Part shown: piece by piece, positions 46,084-57,252 of the stretch
Numbering within the stretch: position 1 is the first letter of the stretch
Layout: every line of letters begins with the position of its first letter
NCBI GenBank assembly: GCA_020283715.1
Contig: JAIQCW010000084.1
Coordinates: forward strand, 1 to 64,000
Direction of reading: 5' to 3'
Length of the DNA: 64,000 bases
DNA from: Cytauxzoon felis
Lineage: Eukaryota > Apicomplexa > Aconoidasida > Piroplasmida > Theileriidae
Made by a program: the position numbers and the translations under genes
The notes under the pieces: generated by a model
What the model was told of the DNA's origin: nothing
The model's database searches: none
What the model saw: only the letters and a program-made list of their open reading frames with translations

Positions 46084-46870
46084 ATGATAAATTTTGTAAT
46101 ATGTAATGCTAGTTTAGAATTATACAAGAAAAAAGGTAACACTTTATTGAATGAATATCATCACTCAAAGTTTGTTGATTAATATAATCTTATTGAATTC
46201 ATCTTTATTTAGTACTAATAAAGATAGAAATTGGGAAGAGATAAGGCCAGATGTATTACATTTTTGTTTAATGTCATTACAAGATTCAATTTTGAACAAG
46301 GAAAAGAAGGTACAAGTATGGATAGAGACATTGAATAGAAAATTATATAAAGTATCATCAGATTTCCGTATACCTAGAACTTGGAAAGTATTCAATAAAG
46401 TATTTTCAAAATATTTATCATCAGGATCCAAGACAATGGTTACTGAAGATGATGTTGTATTGGTAGAATTACTAAATGATTCATTATATACTCTAATACC
46501 TAATGACGCTATTAAAATTGCAATAACACAAAAAGGTCCTATAGAGAATCTACATGAATTTATAAAGGTAGATTATATTAATAAATTATGGTTCTTTATA
46601 TCAGCATCACCAATTAGATATTTTGAACCAAATGTTAAATCGAATATAATTGATGTATCCGATGTATATAAAATGGCATTACAACGGAATGAAACACCTA
46701 AAGATCCAAATTATTCACAAGATCTTGAAGATGAATTATTAAATAATGATGATGATACACATGATAAATCATTATATACATATACAATCGCAACATCGCA
46801 ATATAATATTAACCCAATTACAATATGTTATTCTATAGTTTGTACTATAGAATCATTATTAAATCTCTAA
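46084..46870 (+). CDS. EMG1/NEP1, 18S rRNA pseudouridine N1-methyltransferase
   Basis: SPOUT-fold methyltransferase for the hypermodified pseudouridine of 18S rRNA. Exon 1 (46084-46169) encodes MINFVICNASLELYKKKG, equivalent to the 'VVLEGASLE' start of EMG1. A 43-nt intron follows; exon 2 (46213-46870) continues 'NKDRNWEEIRPDVLHFCLM', the invariant 'RPDxxHxxLLxLxDSxLN' segment. Then come 'DFRIPRTWKVF', 'IPNDAIKIAI' and the C-terminal 'ATSQYNINPITICYSIVCT', which replaces the usual 'ISNYPLSAAxxCxxL'. It is 247 residues, about the usual length. An acidic Asn/Asp insertion is present before the last helix. Confidence 0.9.
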
Positions 46871-46890
46871 ATAATAAATTAATCTCTTCT

Positions 46891-48414
46891 TCATGCCTTT
46901 TTATATTCCGATAATTTTATATAATTTGTAAATGGACATTCAACTACTTTTGAATCTAACCATTCTTTAGCATTAATCTGTTTAATATTCTATTGAATTG
47001 AAATGTATATTAATATAAATCTCTTACGTTTAAATATGATGAAATTATGTGCTCTTGTTTATCAATAATTAAATCATTAATAGATCTCTTCCATTGATTA
47101 GTATTCACTTCTTCATTGACAACATGATCATTATCCAAATTTGGTACTATATTTCAAGTTATAAAGTCAACCTCAACATACCCATTATCATTGGTGTAGG
47201 TTTGGTAGTTTTGCGTGTTATACCAAGTTTAGAATTATTATCATTAGTAGCACGTAAAATTGCTGTATTTTTTACAAATAAAGGAGCCGATGGTGTTGAA
47301 TCTATATATTTTATTTAACAAATAATCGAAACGAACTTTTATAATTTTTTAATTGTTCTTCCAATGATTGTTTCTTACGTTCATGATCAGCAAGTCTTTG
47401 TAATTTTGATGGATCATTTTTAGCAGCCTCAACTAATAATTCAATTTCATGTGAACACCTTTGTATAGCATTAATTAAACCCGCTCTACCACCTTTATAT
47501 ATACCATCGGATATTTTATTCTGTTGAGCCAATAATTTTTTTTCCAATATTATTTGTACATCTTCATCAGTAAATGTAAACTATATAATAAACAATAAAT
47601 TATACACAATTAAACTTACACATTTAAGATTATTAGCAACTTGTTGCAATTCTCTAGCTAATATTGAATCACCAAAATTAATAGCATCATCGGTAATAGG
47701 TTCATTACATATATCACTCAATGATACAATACAACGTACATTAGAAGATGAATCAGGTTGATATGATAATACTCTACCTAATAATTTAAATCCACATTTA
47801 CCTATTAATGATCTTGTATCATGATCACAATTTGAGAATTTAGAACCATATACATCATATTCGTCTACTTTTACAACACGTTCTACTTGAAAAACTACAT
47901 GTTTTCCTAGAAACTTTGGTAAAGTTATATATATTGGTCTTGATCCTGATATTTCAACGTCAGATCCTACAGATACATAAACATTCAATATAACACCGTA
48001 TAAATAATCATTACAATTTGGATGTTCTAATATATGTAATGCTCTAGTTTTTGATAACCTAGCAGCATTTATTGATGATGCTGTTACATATTTTACAACT
48101 TCTTTAGGTGATGTGGTATCATCGCCAAATAAAATTTTGTCCGATAGCTGACGATCATCTTTACCATCATCCACATCCATAGTATCATCTAAATAATCAA
48201 TATTATCATCAAAGGAATCATCAACACTCAAATTGTGTATATTAGTGTCATTTGGTGTTTCTTTGAGTAAGCTTTTTCTCTGTTTCCTTTTTAAATGCTC
48301 AGCATGACGTTCTGCTAACAATAATTCACGTTTAAACTCAGGCATAGTAGTAAGACCTAAGTCTTCATCCTCTATAGAGGATATATCCGATAAATCCTCC
48401 TTTGTTTTTACCAT
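46891..48414 (-). CDS. RTF1, Paf1-complex Plus3-domain protein
   Basis: Transcription-elongation factor linking the Paf1 complex to chromatin. Exon 1 (from 48414) begins with an acidic stretch (DLSDISSIEDEDLG). It contains the Plus3 domain ('SSINAARLSKTRALHILEHP', 'YGVILNVYVSVGS', 'GRVLSYQPDSSSNVRCIVSL', 'PITDDAINFGDSILA'). After GTAAGT an exon starts 'FTFTDEDVQIILEKK', matching the RTF1 'FTEEEI' element, and a coiled coil follows. A 35-nt intron (A|GTTCGT ... ATATAG) and two more short introns lead through 'TPSAPLFVKNTAILRATND' to the end 'YIKLSEYKKA' and TGA at 46891-46893. Convergent with EMG1, with 20 bp between stops. Confidence 0.85.
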
Positions 48415-48493
48415 TTTTAAATTAGAATATAAATAATACTACAGGGATTCCCCATTGATAGAAACTATATGGCACAATGTAGATAAAAATCCA

Positions 48494-51400
48494 TCAACAT
48501 AAATATATTTTTATAAAATTAAATATTCCTTTATTTATAATGTGTTGTGGTACCAAAATTAACTTTATATCTAGAGACTTTAGAATCCTAGCTAGTAACG
48601 CTGGTTTGTTCCTGAGGTGTATTTCATTAGCATCTCCTAAATAATTTTATATATTTATTAATACTTAAAACAAACTATAATAATCTTCATGTTTTACAAT
48701 CTGTATAGCTAAATTTAACTTTGATGAATAGAAATCGAGTATCAATTCACCATGGTCATAATAATGTTCGAATTTTACACCGTCAAGAGTAGCTAGATAT
48801 TTCGCCAAGTTGTAGTGTAACTTTCCGACTGTTGGTTTCAATAATTTCGACCTTGATACATCATCATCTGTTAATGTAACTGTGTTGTCTTCTTTTAATT
48901 TTTGAATATAATCATTATAGAACTCGTTTCTAATGTACTTTTGTAATAATAAAACATCATTTAAACATTGCGATGGATTTGTAAGACAGAATTGGAATAA
49001 TGGATACGAGAGTTTATCAATCCATTCATTGATGTTTAAGAATTCTATACATTTAAGTATAGTTGATGCTGATTCACCATCATTTAACATTTCTGGATTA
49101 TTATATACTCTTAGTAATGAATAATCTAATAATTCTTTATGTATAATTCTTGTTTCTGTCATGTAATTTAATATTTTTGCGATTTCATTCATTGGATATT
49201 TTGAATTTGCCTTTATGGTATCTAATATTAATGAATATAAATTATTTAATATCATTTTAATCTGAATTAAATTTATATTTAATTTTGTTGCACCTTCTAA
49301 TAATTTGACTAGTAGTTGTGATTTATTGTGTAATGTTTTATCTAGCACCAATATATTTAATGGAGGTTCAACCAAGTTGTATACTCTATTAGAAAGAATC
49401 AATCCATCATTTCCTTTACCATCTCTGTCAGTCCGAATTGAATTAATTTCTGTATCTCCATCCGCTCTTCCATCAATCTCGAAGTCATTACCTTTATATC
49501 CAACCTTATGTTCGTCTTGCAGACAACTATCAACTTGAGGTCTAGTCCTGCCGTCAGCTCCTCTATTTACTTCCCCCTTCGCTTCACGTAGATCAGCTGC
49601 GGGTTCCACTTGAGGTCCAGTACTACTCTTCATTCCGTCACCACCTTCCCTCGTCTTGCAGACAGCTCTTCTATTTACCTCTCCCTCAAGTTCCCGGTGA
49701 TCACTTTCGGGTAATCCACTTGAGGTCCAATCCAATACATCCTTAGCACCATCTTCCATCATTCCCATGATGGATGATCCATCACTACCTTCGCCTCCTC
49801 TATTTACTTCCCCCTTCGCTTCCCTTAGATCAGCTACGGGTTCCACTCGAGGTCCAGTACTACACTTCATTCCACTTGAGGTTACATCCAACACATCCTT
49901 AGCACCATCTTCCATCATTCCCATGATGGATGATCCATCACAACCTTCACCAACCTTCTCTTCCTCTTGCAGACAGCTTCCTCTTTTATCAATTCCTGGA
50001 CCTCTACCCTCACTTCCATGAATTCCTGGACATCCACCCTCACTTTGTTCGGAACTTCCACCAATTTCCGGATATAAAATTTTAAATGTATATGGCATTA
50101 ATGTGGTGTCGATTTTATACAATTTAACTTTACATATTAAATTTATTGTATTAATTAATACATCATAATTTCCATTAGCTTCATCAATAATATTATATAC
50201 TAGTGGTAAAATATACTTTAAATGTCTCCTAGCAATTATATTTACTAGGCAATAGAATGAATGTAATTTATCATTTAAATTCAATTCTAATAATTTTGAT
50301 GTGTGATTAGATATTATTTTAGATACATGTATATATGAACTATTTACATGTAAATTATTACAACATATAATTAATTTATAAAATGTAGTCGATGATATAG
50401 GGTTTATTGCATCATCATCTATTCTACTTAATAATAATTTCCTTATAACTTTAGATTGTTTAAATAATAATGATAATGCTATTGTAGGATTTAATAAATC
50501 ATTTAATGTCATATGTTCAATTTTATTTTCCATATCTTTTCTTAATAATATATTTAACATCATAGAACATTCACTATATATACTTGTAGATATATTTGAT
50601 TTATTTAATAACCATAAATGTTTAAGGAATGGTAATAATAATAATAATGTCATCTTTTCATTAAATATCATAAAATTATATTTATATAATAATGATTCTA
50701 TAATTAAATTATAAAATTCATCATTAATATATGATAATTTATATATACTTTGTAATATATTTAATAATATATTAGGATTTAATATATATATATAATCTTT
50801 TATATATTCCATATAATTATTAATTAAATCATCATCTTTATTTATCATACATAAAATTGATAAGGCATCATCAATTGTATTTATACCATCATCAATATTA
50901 TTTATTAACCTATAAATCAATTGATGTATAATATCCTTTAATCTATCATCTATTAATGTAATTTTATTATTATATAACAACTTTAATAATTTACATGTTA
51001 ATGATAACTGTCTACATAAATCTATACATCCATCATCATTAATCTTATAATAAATTTTATAACATAAATCTATAGAATCTATCATACCAATCTCAATTAT
51101 AACATCTAATGAATTAATTAATAAATCAGTAGGTAAGATATTAATATTATTATATAATAATCTATATATATATTGTATAAATGGATTATATAATATATAT
51201 TTCTTCTTAAATTCTATTGATGTATTCTTAATTTTTGGTAATAATATATTTAATATATTAAATTTATCATTCAAATATAATAATAATTCTTCATTCGTAC
51301 TATTTATAGATAATTTATCTATTAATGATAATGATTCTAATCTAATATATACATCTTCATCTATATCATTATATATCTTTTTTATATCATTTAACCATTT

Positions 51401-51634
51401 CAAATTATATTCTAAATTCTTTATACTCTTATTCATAATATTTCTATCCAATTTAAAATTTAAATCATCAATTAATGATTCAGTGAATATAAAACGTTTA
51501 GTTGTAAGATGAGTAATACCTCTCATATTTATGTCATGACAATGATTCTTCATTTGATTATAAGTCTCTAGAGGAACGTCATTAACCTCTGTAAATATAA
51601 AACGTCTAGTTGTAAGATAAGTAATACCTCTCAT
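48494..51634 (-). CDS. RAP-domain helical-repeat protein (organellar RNA factor type) with repeat-derived insert
   Basis: A long Leu/Ile/Asn-rich helical protein ending in a RAP domain. The main exon (48685-51634) reaches '[19 protein letters not shown]' and 'HEDYY'. A donor inside the next codon (A|GTTTGT) and a TTATTTAG acceptor then add '[19 protein letters not shown]' and '[11 protein letters not shown]', the usual RAP end; TGA is at 48494-48496. Such proteins handle mitochondrial RNA in apicomplexans. Residues about 520-720 are encoded by a 500-bp mosaic-repeat cluster read open in frame ([16 protein letters not shown], twice). The first 36 residues come from a 108-bp duplication of the MED31 3' end. 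The true start may be the second MRGIT at 51526. Confidence 0.7.
49518..49990. repeat. Mosaic cluster 26, open in the RAP-gene frame
   Basis: Contains two copies of a ~110-bp block with the CCATCATTCCCATGATGG hairpin. It is the last cluster before the repeat-free part of the window. Confidence 0.85.
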
Positions 51635-51696
51635 ATTTATAACATAACCAATGATTCTTCATCTGATCATATAAAGTCTCTATAGCAACATCATTA
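51481..51696. repeat. 108-bp tandem duplication spanning MED31 3' end and RAP-gene 5' end
   Basis: Two diverged direct copies with an offset of 108 bp. Each contains AATACCTCTCATATTTAT and AATGATTCTTCAT on the plus strand. The right copy ends MED31; the left copy lies in the start of the RAP gene, where the peptide [14 protein letters not shown] still mirrors MED31's '[15 protein letters not shown]'. Confidence 0.8.
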
Positions 51697-52002
51697 GATA
51701 ATCCTTCAATAAATTTATCATCCAATAATAATTCCAATATCTTTATACAATAAGGATATTTTATATACTTTATATATTCTGGCTTACGCCAATATTGTAA
51801 ATATCTCAAATATGCTCTAAAATTATCATCTTCAAAATATCCATTCACTGATAAATACCTTAAATAATGAGGATTAGATAGACATTGGACAAATTCCAAT
51901 TCTACCTCAAATCTTAATCGTTCATCAGATACCTCTAAAATAAGCATTAAAAAGTATAATTAATACAATAAACTTACCATCACCTGATAATACATTCAAC
52001 AT
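51606..52002 (-). CDS. Mediator complex subunit 31 (MED31/SOH1)
   Basis: The most conserved Mediator middle-module subunit, in RNA polymerase II transcription. Exon 1 (51978-52002) encodes MLNVLSGD; a 43-nt intron is followed by exon 2 (51606-51934) in phase; 116 residues. The diagnostic core is complete: '[20 protein letters not shown]', '[18 protein letters not shown]' and '[19 protein letters not shown]'. The C-terminal end ([16 protein letters not shown]) replaces the usual 'QILHWQHYSRKR'. The last 29 bp overlap the RAP-gene frame and are part of a tandem duplication. Confidence 0.93.
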
Positions 52003-52109
52003 CTTATTATATACACATAAATGTTTAATAATTCCATGGGGAATTATTATTATGGTTTCATTTATTACATGGTAATTATCGCAGAAATTTTTACATTAAA
52101 TATTTTAAT

Positions 52110-52517
52110 ATGGCTCAGGTAAGTATAAAGATGTATTTATTACTTAATTTTGAGAGGTCTTTAACTTTATACATTCTTCTAACATCATGTCATTTTAATT
52201 ACATTGTTTTTAATTATAGATGATTGAAGTTATTTTAAACGATCGTCTAGGTCGAAAAATACGAGTTAAGTGTAACTCAGATGATACCATATTAGATTTA
52301 AAGAAACTTGTAGCAGCTCAAACTGGTAAGTATGTTTATAATATTTATCATAACAACTTCTATTGATATTTTTAAATTAATTTTCATCATTAATTATCTA
52401 GGAACTAGATATGATAAGATTCGCATACAAAAATGGTACACAGTGTATAAGGATCATATAACTCTAGAAGATTATGAAATTAGAGATGGGATGGGCCTTG
52501 AATTATATTATAATTAG
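52110..52517 (+). CDS. UBL5/Hub1 ubiquitin-like splicing modifier
   Basis: A ubiquitin-like protein that binds spliceosomal proteins non-covalently. The exons are 52110-52118 (MAQ), 52220-52325 and 52402-52517. All phases agree, and the core starts [18 protein letters not shown], then '[20 protein letters not shown]', '[17 protein letters not shown]' and '[10 protein letters not shown]'. This matches UBL5 over its full 73 residues, including the terminal double Tyr in place of di-Gly. If exon 1 is untranslated, the start is the ATG at 52220. Both introns are short (101 and 76 nt). Confidence 0.95.
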
Positions 52518-52758
52518 ATTTATTTAGCTCTTAAAAGTGTATGTTCACAAATGTTCTAGTTTCTTTAACGGTGTTCTGTTACACGAGGTTCACGTTGATC
52601 TGAGGAAATTCCAATGTACATTAAGGAAAAATTGAATCATATCAATTTAATTTTAGATAAATATATATTTATGTATTTAATGTAATGTATAATTTTTACT
52701 GTATGTTTCCAAATTTGACTTGTAGAAGATGTAGGTGTAGCACATCTGATGGATAAAA

Positions 52759-53670
52759 ATGGATTATCGCATAAATAAGATAAATAAAATCCTATTAGTT
52801 GTAGGAGTGTTTGTTATTTTATCGGCACCGTATATATTTTTTATGATATACCATTTACATTACTATATAGACAATGGATTATTGGTTGTTATAATTCTTT
52901 CTACGGTTTTAGAAGTAGTTACTGGAATATTGTTTATTTCAACATCTGTATCAGATCCTGGTAATATTCAAAAGATAACACATCCTTTTAATACATATGA
53001 CCATATATCAGACAAATATAGAGCTACGAATCCTTTACGATTAATCAACGTTACGGTTAATGGACAGCTTTTAAAGGTTAAATATTGTGTAACATGTCAC
53101 ATATACAGGCCTCCAAGAACAGTACATTGTTCTGATTGTGATGTATGTGTATTACGTTATGATCATCATTGCCCATATGTATCAAACTGCGTAGGATATT
53201 ATAATTATAAGCTGTTTATATGTTTTGTTTTAATTTGTTCTTTATATTATGGTGGATTATTATCCATATATGTACACCGCATTATTGGTTATTCCTCCGA
53301 ATTTCAAAAAAATGTAGAACGTTCACCCGTTCATGTTATCGGCACAATTGTTAACATCATAATAATATTCATATTATTATGGTTAATATTAGGACTATGC
53401 TGCTTTCATATGTGCATAGTATGTAAAAATTTCAGTACTTATGATAAAATGAAGGAAAATTATGTGGATTTTAATCCATTTAATCGTGGCTTACTTAAAA
53501 ATTGTAAGAGCATATTGTGTTATATTCCGCAAAAGCAGAAGAAATCTAAATCATTTAATATATATCAACCTTACGCTACATTTAGTTTTAGTTTAATTGA
53601 TAATATGGCAAGACTGAGTAATAAACATGAATCAACAAATAACAATTTAAACACTATAAAATGTGTATAA
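52759..53670 (+). CDS. DHHC palmitoyl acyltransferase
   Basis: S-acyltransferase that attaches palmitate to cysteines of membrane-associated proteins. It is a 303-residue single exon. Membrane spans lie at about 13-35, 41-62, 151-173 and 197-219. The cysteine-rich domain (110-150) between spans 2 and 3 has the full CxxC...CxDCDVCVLRYDHHCPY...NCVGYYNY pattern, with DHHC at 135-138. The DPG motif (DPGNI, about 66-70) follows span 2, and a TTxE-like STYDKMKE follows span 4. The stop codon is one base from the stop of the convergent TAF8-like gene. Confidence 0.93.
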   Translation: MDYRINKINKILLVVGVFVILSAPYIFFMIYHLHYYIDNGLLVVIILSTVLEVVTGILFISTSVSDPGNIQKITHPFNTYDHISDKYRATNPLRLINVTVNGQLLKVKYCVTCHIYRPPRTVHCSDCDVCVLRYDHHCPYVSNCVGYYNYKLFICFVLICSLYYGGLLSIYVHRIIGYSSEFQKNVERSPVHVIGTIVNIIIIFILLWLILGLCCFHMCIVCKNFSTYDKMKENYVDFNPFNRGLLKNCKSILCYIPQKQKKSKSFNIYQPYATFSFSLIDNMARLSNKHESTNNNLNTIKCV

Positions 53671-53671
53671 C

Positions 53672-54646
53672 TTAATTTTTAACATTGTAATCTTGTTTTA
53701 TATTTTTGTTACGTAACTCTTGTAAATCTGGTTGTACTTGCACTCTATGAAGCAACGGTAATTCCGCCTGTAATAATATATTTTGTTTAGTTATCTTTTC
53801 AGACGATTTAATTGAATCAACATTGTACGAAAATGGATCATCCGATTTATCATTAAACAAATATTCTGCTGGTAATAATGGCATATGCCTATGAAGGAAT
53901 TTTGGTCGAGATGATACAATCTGTTGATAATTTTCATCTGATTTTAATGAGTATGTATTCCTATTACTATATGTCAAAAAATACTCTAAATCTATAGAAT
54001 CTTCTAATTTTATCGCTTTGTTGTCTTTAGATTGATCTCTACCTAAACCATTTAATGATCTATTTAAATCTTCTGTGTTCTGATTCAGTTCTGATATATG
54101 CTCACTTGCGTTAACCATACACTCAAAATATAATCCACTAGGTTGTGATAAAACAGCAGGCTGTATTAGTGAATTATGTGAAAATACAGTAACCTGTTTA
54201 GGTAATTGTTTTGTGGTTGATATTAATCGGTCTTTAAATATATAACGATATATTTGAGGGTTAACTTTTTCCAAAGCGTTCATGATATCAACAAAATTAG
54301 TACATTCACATCCACGTACTCTACTCAAATACGCAGCTTTTCTACCAATTGCTTTAATCTCATTAGCGACAAAATTACTAATCTTCTCCAACGAATAACA
54401 ATCCATCCTTTTAATTCCACAGCCCAAGGCTATCCATGCGACACATTTCTGCAGCCATTCATCATAATATTCAGCTTTATCACTTTCCAACGGCTGGGTA
54501 TAAATAATATGTGAAGATCTCGCTGATCTATGCGATTGTGCTAATGATATAATAACATTATCCTTGTTTACTTTAAAATTAGATGATCCCAAATTATCTT
54601 CCAAGTTGGCCTCGGGTGAGTTTGTTACATCCTCCGAGGAATCCAT
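53672..54646 (-). CDS. Histone-fold (Bromo_TP) TAF8/TAF3-like protein
   Basis: A 324-residue protein. Residues about 58-125 form a bromodomain-associated histone fold: WLQKCVAWIALGCGIKRMDC, 'LEKISNFVANEIKAIGRKAA' and 'FVDIMNALEKV'. This fold occurs in TAF3, TAF8 and SPT7, which pair with TAF10-type partners in TFIID or SAGA. The later 'FLHRHMPLLPAEYLF' recalls the proline/aromatic 'P-x-F/H-P-P-L-P' element after the TAF8 fold, so TAF8 is my preferred reading. The N-terminal 50 residues are acidic and Ser-rich. A GTGAGT...CAG pair upstream suggests a 5' UTR intron. Confidence 0.55.
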   Translation of the reverse strand: MDSSEDVTNSPEANLEDNLGSSNFKVNKDNVIISLAQSHRSARSSHIIYTQPLESDKAEYYDEWLQKCVAWIALGCGIKRMDCYSLEKISNFVANEIKAIGRKAAYLSRVRGCECTNFVDIMNALEKVNPQIYRYIFKDRLISTTKQLPKQVTVFSHNSLIQPAVLSQPSGLYFECMVNASEHISELNQNTEDLNRSLNGLGRDQSKDNKAIKLEDSIDLEYFLTYSNRNTYSLKSDENYQQIVSSRPKFLHRHMPLLPAEYLFNDKSDDPFSYNVDSIKSSEKITKQNILLQAELPLLHRVQVQPDLQELRNKNIKQDYNVKN

Positions 54647-54917
54647 CTGTAATAAAATTTGTTAACACATTTCGTACAAAAATGATTTTCAATTAAAATA
54701 ATTTAATCATACTCACTTTGGGGGGATACGAATGACATCTCAGACCGTTATTAAATGTGTTCTTTTTATAATGATTTAATTAAAATGTAGATTATTCACG
54801 TGTTTTATATTGTAAAAAGTTTTTATTACTAGTTTAATTAGTTGTAATTTGTTTAAGTTGTCTCACTCTGATACTATACTTTAAATCAATGAATAGGTAA
54901 ATCTGCTATATTCCGCA

Positions 54918-57132
54918 ATGGACGATGAATCAGATAATTTCGATTATTATGATATCCTTAATGTAACACAAACAGTATATTTATTAACTTATAACTATGT
55001 TATATACATTATATAGGCATCATTAAGCGAGATAAAATCGAATTATCATAAGCTGTTGCGTATATGGCACCCAGATAAAAATATAATTCAGCCTTTAGAA
55101 TCTATAGAATCGCATAACTTACAAGATGGTGATGTTCAACCTTTGGAATCCCAAAATAGGAATTCTCCATTTAGTAAGATACAGAAGGCTTATACAGTAC
55201 TTTCTGATCCTGATTTAAGAAAATGTTATGGTATTCTCTTAATGATTAATACTTTTATAGTAATAATACAGATAAATATGGAAGTGAGGGTGTTTCATTG
55301 GCATTGTTAATGAGAACAGATCGATCTGTAGAAAAAAATGAAACTCATTGCATAGAGGAGGATATATATAACGATAGAGATGAAGATGGTGAATTAGTAG
55401 AGGTTTCTGATAATTTTGAAAGGATGGAGAAGCGTATAATGTCATTGTTGCGCAAAAAAACATGGTCGTAAACTGAAGGAGATGCCTGTACATGTTATTA
55501 CACATTTTACATTTGGAGGTAGAACTGATATATTTGATGATATGTATTCAGTTTATATGAATAGGAGTTATTTTAATTTGAATTATACATCGATAGATAA
55601 TTCTATAGAGGCATTGGTTTATGATAAATATAGAGTTGGTTGTTCGTTATCTTCGGTATTAACCCGTGGTACATTTGGTAGTTGTTTTGGTAGATTATAT
55701 TTGGGTAGAAATGTATCAGAAAGTTTGGAATGTATAGCATCTGTTGATACGGGTGATTTTTTATCATTTAAGCGTGTAATGTTAACATTAAAGAAGAAAT
55801 TTTCTGATTTATTTTGGGGTGCATTAATGTGTGGTATTGATAATACAGGTTATCCTAATATTAGTGGTACATTACACAGACGTTTTTTAAGGAATCATTT
55901 ATTGGAATTATCTATATATAATGGTTTATTGGCTAATTATTCATATGTTAAGGTATTTAATAAGGATACTAAAGTTAATGTTAAATTATCTTTATCTCCT
56001 GATGATGCAGGTAGTATAGTTAGAGCAAAAACTTATGGCTTAATAGATTCAACATTAGCTGTATTAATACGTTCATCTATCACAGAGGGTATATCATTAG
56101 AATGGTATATTAGGAGATATATAGATACTGAATATTTGAGTATAGCAAAAATAGAATATAGATTATGTTTGAAACGTAATGCTGTTGTATTATTATTGAA
56201 GGGTATAATTAATAATTCTAAAGTATCAATTCCATTAGTATTATTTAAAGGTGATTTCAATTATTGTATATTTTTAATATCATCATTATCAGTATGTACA
56301 CTTATGATACCATTTATAATGGAAATGTTTAATAGAGCTTATTCATATATATCTGGTTCATTACCTGTACCTGATATACCTATAAGTTTAATAGATTTGA
56401 TGAAAGATCGTCCACAAGTATTAAGACATACATTTTATTCTCAATTTGCAATATTTAATTTGGTTACTAATAAAATTATAGGATATGATTTATATAATGA
56501 TATAGAATTAAAACATGATAAATATATAATGAATTGTATGGATTCTATAAAAGAATCATATAATGATTGTTATTTATTGGAATCTATGATAATTAATGGT
56601 TTAAAATCAGCTAGAAATGAATCATTAGCATTACAAAACTATTCTAAATCAGTATATAAAAAAGAATGTGAGAAGAATGGTCTTGTTATATTATTTGCTG
56701 TATATGGTCATCCTGAAGTCATTAAATATTTGATGTTACTCATTAATGATTTAAATGTATTTAAAAGTATGGATTATGGTAGTATAACTATAAATAAAAT
56801 ATTAAATGATTGTAATATTACTAAACTTGAATATATTTATGATAGATATTCATTAGATGTTACAAATGCATTAATGATGAAGGTATATCAAAGAGTATAT
56901 TTCATAATTAATATTATAGGTTGTTGATTCTATATTATCTATATCTAGTCATAGTAAATGTGATCTTGTTGGATTTACTAATCCATGTTCAAATTTAAAA
57001 CATGTTATACCAATATTATATATAATGTAAGTTTATTAAATATATAATTGTCGCGAATATTTTAGATATACTTATGGTGGTAATATTAAAAGTATAACAA
57101 TTAATGATAATGAACCTTTATTATTACCGTGA
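54918..57132 (+). CDS. DNAJC11-like J-protein (DUF3395), one-base frameshift in A7
   Basis: A J-domain protein; in animals DNAJC11 sits at the mitochondrial outer membrane with the MICOS/SAM machinery. Exon 1 (MDDESDNFDYYDILN) is followed by a short intron and 'SEIKSNYHKLLRIWHPDKN', with the HPD motif present. Then come 'FSKIQKAYTVLSDPDLRKC' and, after another intron, 'DKYGSEGVSLALLM' and 'FERMEKRIMSLLRKK'. The frame then needs the loss of one A in the A7 run at 55454-55460 to continue as 'HGRKLKEMPVHVITHFTF'. The long beta-rich region and a C-terminal DUF3395-like part ('LLINDLNVF...DVTNALMMKV', then 'LVGFTNPC' and 'YGGNIKSITINDNEPLLLP') follow. Stop 57130-57132. Confidence 0.8.
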
Positions 57133-57252
57133 AATAAAATTATAACATCACAATTGATTTAATTTACTGTTGCTACTTTTTTTATAATATTCATTAATGT
57201 ATCAATACCATAGATCATATTTGATTTCTCAGACTATAATATTATATATATA

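Noticed and set aside
46165..46431. Antisense open frame opposite EMG1
   Set aside because: Shadow of a confirmed coding exon.
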